From Enoplolaimus lenunculus (lineage: Eukaryota > Nematoda > Enoplea > Enoplida > Thoracostomopsidae), in contig JASANG010002509.1 of the NCBI GenBank assembly GCA_030248215.1, positions 124,001 to 188,000 on the forward strand: 64,000 nt of DNA. The letters run 5' to 3'. Shown one piece after another: positions 22,866-32,595 of the stretch (its first letter is position 1; each line of letters starts with the position of its first letter). The translations under genes and the position numbers were made by a program. A model generated the notes under the pieces. That model was not told the origin of the DNA and did no database searches. It saw only the letters and a list, made by a program, of their open reading frames with translations.

Positions 22866-23116
22866 GGTGACACTTGACATTGAAGCATTTTTGCTTCAAC
22901 GTTCAGGATACTGAAGCTTTTTTGGCTTTAGTGTCCAAGACACTACACCCAAAAAAGCTTCAGTATCCTGAACGTTGAAGCCAAAATGCTTCAATGTCCG
23001 GGACACTAAAGCATTTTTGCTTCAACGTTCAGGATACTGAAGCTTTTTTGGCTTTAGTGTCCAAGACACTGCACCCTCAAATGTCACCAGGTGTACGCAT
23101 GTTATTGTGGAAGTTG
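22866..23116 (-). repeat. Family P repeat, right member, with triple hairpin module
   Basis: A module of about 65 bp (GCTTCAACGTTCAGGATACT...GTGTCCAAGACACT) is present direct, inverted and direct again. It ends in CATGTTATTGTGGAAGTTGC, the exact inverse of the start of the 19269 copy. Confidence 0.75.
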
Positions 23117-23248
23117 CGTAAAAACTGTTTCCTGCCTGGCAAATAATGTCCCCTTATCAAATTCTACGTACAGTGTTGCACCTCCCAGGGTGCTGTCTCA
23201 AAAATATGCTGGCTGTTATTTCAATTATAACCACAGTATGCTTATGCA

Positions 23249-23443
23249 GGTCAATGTTACTTTAGGGCCGTAACAGTAAATTAAGCGTATTCGTAAGCCT
23301 AAGCCAAAGCCTAAGCGTTGCAAAAGCGTATTTCTAAGCCTAAGCGTAAGCCTAAGCCTAAGCAAAAAAATGTAGTCTACAATGTAAGCCTACTCTTTTA
23401 CAGACCATCAGAAACCGGGACGACATTAAAAGTAACATGGGCC
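23249..23443 (+). mobile_element. TTAGGC-carrying TIR element, subfamily C
   Basis: GGTCAATGTTACTTTAGGGC left, AAAAGTAACATGGGCC right; CCTAAG hexamers with a GTTGCAAAAGCGTATTTC spacer typical of C. Confidence 0.82.
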
Positions 23444-23616
23444 CCTATACAAATGACATGCTTAATATAACACTTACTTCATTTCAAAGCTGATATCAAA
23501 CTATTGGCAATGTTTCGATTTTACGAAAAGTGCAACTTTGTTGAGACAATGGTAAATCTGCATCTGAATTAAAATTAAATTTAAATTATATTATTTAAAA
23601 TGTGCTTAAATCGTTC

Positions 23617-24032
23617 AGTGTAGTGACCCGAATAAGAAGGGGGACTGATATCTATTTGGCCTCTCAACACTGTATTCCTTCTGTTATTCAGTTACGGACT
23701 GTTATTTATTGTTAACCCACCCTTCATTACTGATATATATCCGATATTGCAACTATCCGTTGAATTAAACGTTTGTTTGTCTTGTATCAAAACCTTGAGC
23801 GATAATGCATATGTACTTTCAAAATTTAAGTATGCTTTAAAGTTCCGAACTCAATTTTATTTAGTCCTGGAGTCATTTATACACTGCAATTTGAGATAAT
23901 TGACATTTTTGGCCTCTAATTATGGTTTTGGGACTCTATCCGCTTACGAACTCTCATTACGGATACGGACTCCTATTGAATGGGACTCAAAATGGGGACA
24001 ACTTCTTTCCCCCTTCTTATTCGGGTCAGATA
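23617..24032. mobile_element. Family D element
   Basis: GTGTAGTGACCCGAATAAG left, CTTCTTATTCGGGTCAG right; interior as in other D copies with a few losses. Confidence 0.83.
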
Positions 24033-24555
24033 CAATAAATGCCTAAAGCTGATGCTTATTTAAGTAGCTGGTAAGCTAATGTTGTTCTTTAATATAAAAT
24101 TATTACAGTTTTATATTAGGAAAAATGTTGAAGTTAAATAATAATTTCTTTAGAAATATTGCTAAAAAATTGCTCATTTTGATGCTAAAAACATAAATAA
24201 ATTCTAACTTAAGCAGTACCATATAGAAGCCTTCCACAGAAATTTTTCGGCGGTTAAGTTTATAAAATAACGAATTTAGTTTACATTATACCTCAGAATA
24301 TACTTTTTAGACGTAGTCGGGCGATAAGATGTCTGTTTGTATCAATTTTGCATCAAGTTAAATAGCGAAATATCCGTATATTTTAGTATTGATACGTTTT
24401 AAAATACAACATATTGTGATGTGTTTAAAACTTGTGCATTCAATTGCACCGGTATAACATTTTGAAGTTAGAGTACTTTTACCTTTTCGGTGCTGCAACA
24501 TTTGCCTTTTAGATAAAATTGGTAAACCGCTTAACGATATTTCAATAATGAAATG

Positions 24556-24878
24556 ATCCCATGTATAGATCAGGGCCGGAACAGTAGTATAAGAGTATTC
24601 CTAGGCCGAAGCCTAAACCTAAGCCTAAGACTAAGCCTAAGCATAAATATGAGCGTATTCCTAAGCCTAAGCCTAAACCTAAGCCTAAGCCTAAGCCTAA
24701 GCATAAATATGAGCGTATTCCTAAGCCTAAGCCTAAACCTAAGCCTAAGCATAAATATGAGCGTATTCCTAAGCCTAAGCCTAAGCCTAAACCTAAGGAA
24801 AAAAGTAAGTCAAAAGCTTAAACTGACTCTATTACAGCCCCGCCAGAAAACGATCCGGCCCTGTTCTATACATAGGCC
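24556..24878 (+). mobile_element. TTAGGC-carrying TIR element, subfamily B
   Basis: Perfect 8-bp duplication ATGAAATG; left end mutated to ATCCCATGTATAGATC. The core has three AAATATGAGCGTATTCC modules among CCTAAG runs. Confidence 0.9.
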
Positions 24879-25005
24879 ATGAAATGTATCTACATAACAG
24901 ATAACACTAGTGAATACCGATTAGGGCGTGAGGCTCCTCTGTTATGTCTTTAAACACGCCAGTTTGTTCCACATGCACTTTTTTGTAGGGTTGTTTGTTT
25001 TTCGC

Positions 25006-25083
25006 CGATGTATAGAACAGGACCGTAACAGTAGAATAAGCACGTTTTTTAACCTGAGCCTAAGCCTTAAAGCGTATGAATGA
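25006..25083 (+). mobile_element. Subfamily B fragment, left end only
   Basis: GATGTATAGAACAGGACCG and a few hexamers are followed directly by a K element. Confidence 0.55.
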
Positions 25084-25327
25084 GCTTACACATAATTCAC
25101 GTTATGATTGGGGCAGTCAGGTCTCGTTTTGTCACATGTTGATTTAACATCAACACAAATTTCTGCTATCATCATATGATACGGTCAGACAAAACTGGAA
25201 TATCAAATGAGATTGCTATACAAAGCACGGGCGCACAGGTTATCTGAACATACAAGTATTCGAATGTCACGTGACACTATCAGACAACATGGTGAATATC
25301 ATATGATATTCCAAATTAATAACGGCA
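25084..25327. mobile_element. Family K element, truncated
   Basis: TTCACGTTATGATTGGGGCA left end and two CATATG-centred palindromes; right half replaced by a C fragment. Confidence 0.65.
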
Positions 25328-25352
25328 TGGACGCCCCTCAGAGTAACATGGG
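25328..25352 (+). mobile_element. Subfamily C right-end fragment
   Basis: ACGCCCCT...AGTAACATGGGCC is all that remains; it is joined directly to a truncated K element. Confidence 0.5.
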
Positions 25353-25590
25353 CCATTTTTTGAAGGATTCCTTCAATGAAGAGATACGTGAAACTTATTT
25401 ATTTAAGGACTATTTTGGCCAGAAAAACCACATCATCAATTCCGTATTTTGTACAATAGGCAAGATATCAGTTACCGTTAGGTTTGCAATGGCATCATTG
25501 TTCTGGTAGGAAACTACTACACAACCTGCTGTTTCTGTTGTTTATTTAGCAAAATTATTATACGTTTAGGCTAACGTTTTATTTACGTTC

Positions 25591-25735
25591 GGCCAATGTA
25601 AAGGACAGGAGTGGAAAAGTATTCCTAATCCGCAGCCTAAGCGTAAGCCTAAGCCTAAGCCTAAGTCAAGCAATAAAAATAGTCTAAAGCTTTAAGAAAA
25701 ATGTTTCAAAGCAACAAATAAACTGTTCAGTTACC
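25591..25735 (+). mobile_element. Subfamily A element, truncated on the right
   Basis: The left end GGCC-AATGTAAAGGACAG, the hexamer core and part of the GTCTAAAGCTT block are present. The right terminus is missing. Confidence 0.65.
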
Positions 25736-25756
25736 CAAATCCTAGATAGCAATACC

Positions 25757-25922
25757 GACCCATGTAAACATCAGTGGTGGAACGTTTTTCTGTTCGACTG
25801 CAATAAAGTAAACTTTAGCTTTAAACTAATTTCTTTGCTTAGGCTTAGGTATAAACTCATCTTTACGCTTAGGTCTAGGAATACGATTATGCTACTGCTA
25901 CGGCCCTGTCCTATACATGGCC
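25757..25922 (-). mobile_element. TTAGGC-carrying TIR element, chimera of subfamilies A and B
   Basis: It starts as subfamily A (GACCCATGTAAACATCAG) but ends as subfamily B (GGCCCTGTCCTATACATG-GCC). The core is CTTAGG hexamers. No clear duplication was found. Confidence 0.7.
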
Positions 25923-26047
25923 TCAATTAATAATCTGCGCATTAATAGCAATCATCGCTTTTATTTTGGGTTAAATTATATATAGCTCCTGTTGTTAACA
26001 CTAAAACCATGCAGCGGTTTCGGAAAACATAAAATTGCACAAGCATA

Positions 26048-26633
26048 GGCCAATTTAAAGAACAGGGGCGGAACTGCATTATAAGCATAATTCCGAAGCC
26101 TAAGCGTAAGCCTAAGCCTAAGCCTAAGCGTAAGAATCAGCATATTCCTATGCCTAAGCCTAAGCCTGGGTCATCTACGTTATAATGCGCGCGCTATAGT
26201 AAAATTTGTCCAACCACCCGGTAGAAATCTGTGTACAAATCGAAGCTGCAACTAGCGTATAGGTACAATATTATGCGGTACGTAGACACTATTAAGTGTC
26301 CTGACACTGTCCGAAGGGAGTCGGGATGAAAGGTAAAAAATTAAGCAAAATAAATAGTGTTGTTGTTATGTATGTTTGCGATGCTATATGAACACAGTGC
26401 AATATGTCTTTACGTCCTCGTTAGGGACTACCGGACTTTATAGTGGTCTCATAATACAGTGTGTTAAAATGACGTCGTGCCTTTACTCAGACCCAGACAT
26501 TTTTTGCAGTAGCGCGTGCAGTATAACGTGGATGTTCCATAAGCCTAAGCCAAGCAAAAAAATTGTCTAGAACCTAAACTACTCTTTTCTAGTTCCGCAG
26601 AAAAATGTTCCGCCCCTGATCTTTACATGTGTC
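26048..26633 (+). mobile_element. Subfamily A element carrying a nested insertion
   Basis: Left GGCC-AATTTAAAGAACAG and right CTGATCTTTACATGTGTC ends enclose a hexamer core interrupted by a separate TIR element (26168-26537). Flanks CAAGCATA and CAAGGTTA match only partly. Confidence 0.75.
26168..26537. mobile_element. TIR element of about 370 bp inserted in a TTAGGC core
   Basis: Imperfect inverted ends of about 27 bp: GGGTCATCTACGTTATAATG at the left, and GGAACATCCACGTTATACTG when the right end is read inward, both running on into GC-rich GCGCGC-type sequence. TAAGCCT on both sides may be the target duplication or just host hexamers. No coding capacity is seen and no second copy in the window. 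Confidence 0.65.
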
Positions 26634-27060
26634 CAAGGTTAGTAGGCGTTGTTGGTTTAAATATAATTTCATTAACAAAAAAATTTATTTACAATTAATT
26701 GTTAAAGTGCTGTAGTCAACTTAAATATGAGAGGGTTAGGTAATAAGAGTTTGACGATGCTATTTTAATCCCGTATCAATAGAAATCTCTTTCTCTAATT
26801 AGACTCTGGAAATGAAGCGAAGCCAAAATTAACAAATAGTCTATAAACGTCAATTACCCTAAATAGTTTGTGGAAGTGCTTCTCGCATCTTAATTATATT
26901 CAGTAAATACAGAATTTGATTTTTTTACTCAAAGTATATAATTTAGTCTTTATCCATAGGAGTCGATGCATACTCAAATCTTAAAATTGTATTACTTAAG
27001 CAATGAAATTAAACCATAGTCAAACAGACGAAAAATCTTGAAAATTCTGTTAAAAAATTA

Positions 27061-27124
27061 TTGCTTAGGCTTTGGCTTAAGCTTAGGCTTAGGCTTAGGC
27101 TTAGGCTTAGGCGTAGGCTTAGAC
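27061..27124 (+). repeat. Short interstitial TTAGGC array upstream of the second receptor
   Basis: About ten TTAGGC-type hexamers, half of them perfect, lie about 105 bp before the receptor ATG. No recognisable A, B or C transposon termini flank it. It could sit in the promoter or 5' UTR. Confidence 0.8.
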
Positions 27125-27227
27125 AGTAGTGAATTCTGTTCACTTAGCGTTTAACCATAACTACTGATAAAGCTATACTTATTATTAATAGTCTACAACA
27201 AATTTTGGCACTCGTAAATTCAACACA

Positions 27228-28505
27228 ATGCTTATCAGAGTGCTCGCGTTCAAATACGATTTCATTAGCGATGATCCTGAAAGTTGTTTCGGTCGAAACG
27301 ATTGCGCTGGTTCTATGTATCAAATCGACTTGATCAAATGTTTGTTCGAGTTTGTCAAACTTGACTACATTTTCGTACCTGTTCAGCCACACAACACCAG
27401 CAATATTACATCACCAACGTTTGACGTACTGGCTTCGCTTGAATCAGGCTTAGGCGACCTGCTTATGCCGTACGCCGGTCCTGAACCAATGATGCTGTCC
27501 ACCAGTACGTTTATGCCTCGGTTTGATCAACCGTCACCTGGTTTTTTATTCAACAAAAACGATGTCACAAGCGTTACAGTTCTTCAATGGTTGTCCATAT
27601 TTGACTCAGCGACATGGTTTTGTATCTGGTTCTTTGACTGTTGGCTTCGATTGATAAGTACCGCGAGCGGCTACTTCAATCGCAAGCCGCCGGTCGGCAA
27701 CTTACGGCGGTTGTTTTTGATCATTTTAGCCGAAAAGTTCGCCCAACTTACACTGACCGGTGCGTTCAATGGATTACTATTAAAGCATCAAATGATACGA
27801 TTTCACGCACCGTTTGATAACCTCATCCATGCTGCTTATGCAATAATTCAACGCAAATACACGATTGCCATTCTGAAAGAACCAACGCTGTTTATGGATT
27901 TAGTTTCGCGAGCGGAGACCGACGAGTACCGTTTGGTTCAACAAGCGTTCAATGCTCACCCGCCGCTCGAGTTCGATACTCAATTTGAGCAACACTTGTT
28001 TGTAGCTAAACATCGGAGCGTATTTATTTATCATACCGCAGCAAGCAGCATCGATGCAGCAATTATAAACAAGCTTCGATCGTCACCGTTTGTATTTGTT
28101 CCTAACCGAGCGAACGCAATTAGTGCTCAAATATTTCCACGTACAGGTTTAATCCGTAAAACACTGGGTTATAATATTAAAAATCGGTTGATATACGGGT
28201 TGCTTTACTTACAAGAAACCGGCATCGAAACTCGGTTGTACAAAGCCGACTCGTATGACGTTGAGACGTTAGACAGCATTAAACGCACTGAAACGATCTT
28301 TGTTAAAATTGGCTGGACTCAAATTGCGCTCGTTTGGCAGTTTTACTGGTCCGGAATTATCATTGCTTCAGCAGTGAATTTTTGTGAATTTGGAAGCCGT
28401 TATTATTTGAAGACAAACTCGTATTCGTTTACTCGCAGTCGGCAAGAACAACGCCATGATTTACAATTGGTCAGTGTAAAATCGCTTGTTGTTGATATTA
28501 ATTAA
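27228..28505 (+). CDS. Ionotropic-receptor-like (iGluR/IR) short receptor, paralogue of the 14083 gene
   Basis: This uninterrupted frame of 425 residues uses the first ATG after an in-frame TAG near 27189. The layout matches the first receptor: no amino-terminal domain, S1-like half (1-118), M1-like segment (about 121-141), M3-like block (about 162-187, FAQLTLTGAFNGLLL), S2-like half (195-360) and a final membrane segment (about 365-388). A tail of about 37 residues is mostly absent from the paralogue. Shared blocks include [14 protein letters not shown] and IYGLLYLQE; intermediate residues differ widely, so the duplication is old. The canonical iGluR ligand arginine and SYTANLAAF are not seen. 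N-glycosylation sequons sit at N56 and N59 in the presumed extracellular half. A TTAGGC-rich stretch (27061-27124) is about 105 bp upstream. A subfamily C transposon begins 4 bp after the stop, and its 8-bp target duplication includes the TAA. Ligand and tissue are unknown; plasma-membrane localisation follows from the fold. Confidence 0.9.
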   Translation: MLIRVLAFKYDFISDDPESCFGRNDCAGSMYQIDLIKCLFEFVKLDYIFVPVQPHNTSNITSPTFDVLASLESGLGDLLMPYAGPEPMMLSTSTFMPRFDQPSPGFLFNKNDVTSVTVLQWLSIFDSATWFCIWFFDCWLRLISTASGYFNRKPPVGNLRRLFLIILAEKFAQLTLTGAFNGLLLKHQMIRFHAPFDNLIHAAYAIIQRKYTIAILKEPTLFMDLVSRAETDEYRLVQQAFNAHPPLEFDTQFEQHLFVAKHRSVFIYHTAASSIDAAIINKLRSSPFVFVPNRANAISAQIFPRTGLIRKTLGYNIKNRLIYGLLYLQETGIETRLYKADSYDVETLDSIKRTETIFVKIGWTQIALVWQFYWSGIIIASAVNFCEFGSRYYLKTNSYSFTRSRQEQRHDLQLVSVKSLVVDIN

Positions 28506-28508
28506 ATT

Positions 28509-28696
28509 GGCCAATGCTACTTTTAGGGGCGTAACAGTAGGTTCAGCGTATTCCTAAGTGTAAGCCTAAGCGTTGCACAAATGTGTTTCTAAGCCTAAGC
28601 CTAAGCCTAAGCACAAAAATGTAATCTAGAATGTAAACCTACTCTTTTATAGTCCTACCAGAAACCTGGACGCCCCTTAAAGTTACAACATGGGCC
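28509..28696 (+). mobile_element. TTAGGC-carrying TIR element, subfamily C, abutting the second receptor
   Basis: Ends GGCC-AATGCTACTTTTAG and AAAGTTACAACATGGGCC; flanks ATTAAATT and AATTAATT (6 of 8). It begins 4 bp after the receptor stop, and the left copy of the target duplication contains the stop codon. It therefore probably forms the 3' UTR. Confidence 0.85.
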
Positions 28697-28741
28697 AATT
28701 AATTTATCAGTTTATCTTATAATTTATGACGTTTCGCGAAA

Positions 28742-29392
28742 CTTATGCGGGGTACACGTTATAACCGGAGCAGTTTGGGATACGTTTTGTCGCTGTTAGA
28801 CTATAGGGTAATATTTTGTCTGCTTGTGGACTCCGTATCGTATTCAAAAATCCGTATTTGTCTGCTATTATCATGTATAAGTTACGTTTTGTTCTTCAAT
28901 ATCATGCGATATTCGAGGTATTGTCCGTGAATATCATATATGTTTTGAAATGTCTGCATGCTTGAGGTAACATACAATAAATGTCCCGTGAATAGGTATT
29001 GTATGATACTAGAATCGGACATTTGAATTTTTAATTATGAAACACCGATTCTAAACGATTTTGTGTCGGAAAAGATTTGCAGGCGTGTATTTGGTATTTA
29101 AAGCACATCGGTTTCTCTGCTGCCCGACTTGCCATTCATTTATCAGCATCCAATGATTACACTGTCCCAGTGAATATCATATCATATGATATTAGCATAA
29201 ATGTCTCACAGTATCAAACGACGTACCGACCCTTGTACACATTGATCACTTAAGGGCGGTGGTTTAAGCTAATGTAATATGACATTCGAGTTTTGTCTGT
29301 TAACCCGATGTAAAAGCCCGAATTTTAACGTTGACATCGAATTAACATGGGACAAACCGTGACGCCTGTTCCGGTTATAACAAGAATCCCGC
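28742..29392. mobile_element. Family K TIR element, about 650 bp
   Basis: ATGCGGGGTACACGTTATAA left and, read inward from the right, ATGCGGGATTCTTGTTATAA. The interior has repeated GATATT/AATATC motifs and GTTTTGTC. No coding frame. Confidence 0.78.
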
Positions 29393-29406
29393 ATTATGAT
29401 ACACCG

Positions 29407-29787
29407 CCTGGGTTTCCAAAACCCTATTTAAGTACGACTTAATACTTTTAAGACGTGTTAAGTAATTACTTAATCATTTTGCCGTTTTAAGAGCGTACTT
29501 AAATTAAGTAAATACTTAATTCGCTGACTAAATTTGATAAATTACAAATTTACCATTCAGGCATATATACTAACCTTAGTCAAATTGAAACTGTAGACTA
29601 TTGATCCGTCCTCAATATAAAGCAAAACTATTACTTTCTTGTTAGACATTTGGCGTTTATTTGCTTTTGCTCGAAAATTTTGCTCGCAAATTTAACTATT
29701 TACATATTAAATCGGCGCCTTTTAATTAATTACTTAAAGTATAACTTAAAGTTAATACTTAAGTAAGATTTCAGAAACCCCGCCATT
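29407..29787. mobile_element. Family J TIR element
   Basis: CTGGGTTTCCAAAACCCTA left, TTAAGTAAGATTTCAGAAACC right; shares CAGGCATATATACTAACC interior with other J copies. Confidence 0.75.
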
Positions 29788-29993
29788 GAATTATATTCAT
29801 ATTTTGTTCATTTTGAATTTTGACAATTTGAAGAATGCTCAGTAAACAGCCTTTATGGTCACTTTCAAATTTCTCAACTTAAATTTGGAAGAATTTACCA
29901 AAACGTACCGTTTGTAGCTCGCTTCAATATGCATTTTGAATTTTGTTATTGTAACAAAATCGCTTAAAAATTTCTTTAATCTATAAAGAATTC

Positions 29994-30171
29994 GGCCCAT
30001 GTATGGAACATGGCCGGAGCAGTAGTACCTATAAGCATATTCCTAAGTCTAAGCCTAAGCCTAAGCCTAAGGCTAATAAGCATAAGCCTAAGCAAAAAAA
30101 TTAGTCTAAAGCTGAAACTGACTATTACAGCCCCGCCGGAAAACGATCCGGCCCTGTTCTTTACTTGGGCC
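29994..30171 (+). mobile_element. TTAGGC-carrying TIR element, subfamily B
   Basis: Perfect 8-bp duplication AAGAATTC; ends GGCCCATGTATGGAACA and GTTCTTTACTTGGGCC; short hexamer core. Confidence 0.92.
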
Positions 30172-30179
30172 AAGAATTC

Positions 30180-30937
30180 GATGCCAACTTAACCAGATTG
30201 ATGCTCAGTATAAGCCAAAAACAAATCCGATGGACGGCCAATATTATATATTCCAGCTAATTTCTAGCTTTGTTGTATGCTAATTATTTTGAAACCTGTA
30301 TGCGTACTGTGGATTTTAATACGGCTAAAAAACCGAGACACCATATGGGTTATGGTTGGAAGCACGGGTTCATGCAGGTCGGTGTAACGGGGCCTTGCTG
30401 CGGTTTCTGGAGGGGCCCCAGAGCTTTTTATATAGGTAGTTATAGCGTAGAAATATGGAATAATATCACACTACCGTCTCTATTATACGTTTTGCTCAAA
30501 AGTTCCACATCCGTATCCCTGTTCAAATTTCTGACGGTTCCTATGACTGGTAGATAGCTGTATGTATAGAATGCGGTGTTCGTTTTCTTAGCGTTGCTTG
30601 GTTCTGGTTGGCTCAGATTAGGACGTCATAGCTTAATCCTGTTGCAGTATGTGAACTACGCTTTTGTGGCAGTTGTGAGCTATTCGTAGCCCAATGTCAC
30701 GCTCCGAAAGGTCAGTGTTTCGGTCTACGACGGCCATGCGATTTATTGCGTTATGGAAACTTTAACCTTTGGTCACATGGATATATAAATATATATTGTT
30801 GTAGCAGCGTTTGTATTTAAATATGGCAGAGTTTCTATTCCACCGATCTACTTTACTTGCTAGTTATTATACATCGGTTGTTCAGCATTTTTTACAATTG
30901 CAGTACCGAAAACGAAATATCGCCAAAATGTATTGCA
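30180..30937. other. Unassigned, partly GC-rich
   Basis: 30310-30440 contains GGGCCTTGCTGCGG and GGAGGGGCCCCAGAGC and a frame of 95 codons from 30270 with no recognised domain and no splice support. Confidence 0.35.
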
Positions 30938-31244
30938 TAAATCCCTATTCACACGTGCAATTTTTTTGCAGCAATAAGTTGCACGTGCAACTTGAACGCG
31001 CAAGTGTGGTCACAAAGCAGTTTTGAAGTTGTTGCAGCGGCAAATTATTAACTGGAATTTATGCTATTTTATTTAATTCGCACCTGTAAACGCAGTAGCA
31101 AGCGACTTGAATTTTTTTGCACCTGCTGTTTATGATTGGTCAATTGGAATGTTCCTTTAAAAAGACTTGCAGCTGCGCGTATTTCGTGCAAGTTTCAGCT
31201 GCGAGTTCTCGCTGCACAAACTTGTACGTGTGAATGGGGCTTAA
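30938..31244. mobile_element. Family H TIR element
   Basis: TAAATCCCTATTCACACGTG left and CGTGTGAATGGGGCTTAA right, with GCAAGTT/AACTTGC arms. The outer TTAA suggests a TTAA target site. Confidence 0.8.
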
Positions 31245-31421
31245 AAATGGTAATGTAAATGGATAGCTAGCTAGAAGTTAATGCAGTTTAGTGAACGTAT
31301 TGAAATGCTTTCAAATTAGCGTTACCGACTTTTCTGTTTGAAAACGGCTTGAAGTATCTAAAAAGATTGCAGAGGCGTTGTACCCTCCCTCCATGCCCCC
31401 TAATTAGGGGCCTTAGGCCAG

Positions 31422-31791
31422 TGGCGGATCCATGGGGAGGGCCACCCCGGCCGTGGCCCCCCAACAGCAACTCGGCAAAAATTATATAGAGTGTCAATTG
31501 CTGTTTTACGAAATAAATTGAAATCCATAACCGCTAATGCTAAAACATTTTCCGACAATAGCAGGCAGTTCCAACTCATTCAAAAAAGAAACGGATATTG
31601 CTGAACCTGACTGGATTTTGCTTTTTCAAAACTGAATTGGCTTCCGAATCCGAGCGTTTAAATAATTGAATGAACGTAAGGAAGTCAATTTTATGGCAAT
31701 AGTTCGTGGTTTGTGTGTCGGTCAAATATAAGTTTATTACCTGTGAAATTTTGGCCCCCCATTTTGAGATCCTGGATCCGCCACTGCCTTA
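31422..31791. mobile_element. Family Q TIR element (GGCGGATCCA ends)
   Basis: CAGTGGCGGATCCATGGGG left and ATCCTGGATCCGCCACTG right, with GGGCCAC and GGCCCCCC inner sequence. About 370 bp. Such ends occur on MITEs of many animals; superfamily not assigned. Confidence 0.78.
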
Positions 31792-32080
31792 GGCTTTTGT
31801 GGGACCTCATGATATGAGATCAATTTGAGCTAATTTAGAGTAACATTTTTACCATAAGGCGCCTCGTTTGATGAGTGTGCGGGATGTTCTGGGTACCCCA
31901 ATCGTGGCCGCACGGCCTAGTGTGCAGTGATATTGTTTCAAGAACTACGCTAATTTTTGTAGTTAATACACTGAAATGATTGATTACTGTCTATACTGTT
32001 CTAGCAAGTCGATTAGGATTTACTGAATTGTTGTGTTTTTGCCAGCTTTTCCTGCTCAGTTGCACTTTTTTAGATGCATT

Positions 32081-32276
32081 GGCCAATGTAAACAACAGGG
32101 GCGGAACAGTATTACAATCATATTTCTAAACCTAAACCTAAGCGTAAAAATGAGCATATTCCTAAACCAAAGTCTAAGCCTAAGCCAAAGCCAAGCAAAA
32201 AAATTAGTCTAAAGCTTAAGCATACTCTTTTCTAGTTCCACAAATAAACGTTCAACCCCTGATCTTTACATGGGTT
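32081..32276 (+). mobile_element. TTAGGC-carrying TIR element, subfamily A
   Basis: Perfect 8-bp duplication GATGCATT; right terminus mutated to ACATGGGTT; hexamer core. Confidence 0.88.
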
Positions 32277-32595
32277 GATGCATTGAACCGTTGTTACTAA
32301 TTAGTAATGTTTTAAGCAATTTCAAATACCCCCCCCGTGCGTGAATTAAATTAATAAATGCCATTTGGTTTTCAAATATTGCTACAATTCTATTTGCATA
32401 ATCCAACGGTTTTGAAATGATACGCAAAATGATTGTAAATGAAAACACAATTGAAAACAAAGATTTCTGGCGAAACGTCTCAATTTCAAAAAAGTCGTAA
32501 TTTTATTTTCATTTCGTTTCAACTTTTAAAATAACAAAAATTATAATTTCAGTTTCTATTTGATGTTTTGGTCACGAGAGAGTTTTTGAAATTAC

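Noticed and set aside
24553-24882. Frames with repeated [11 protein letters not shown]
   Set aside because: Lies entirely within a subfamily B transposon core.
30270-30557. 95-residue frame with GYGWKHGF and CCGFWRGP
   Set aside because: No homologue recognised, no splice borders, no start or 3' context.
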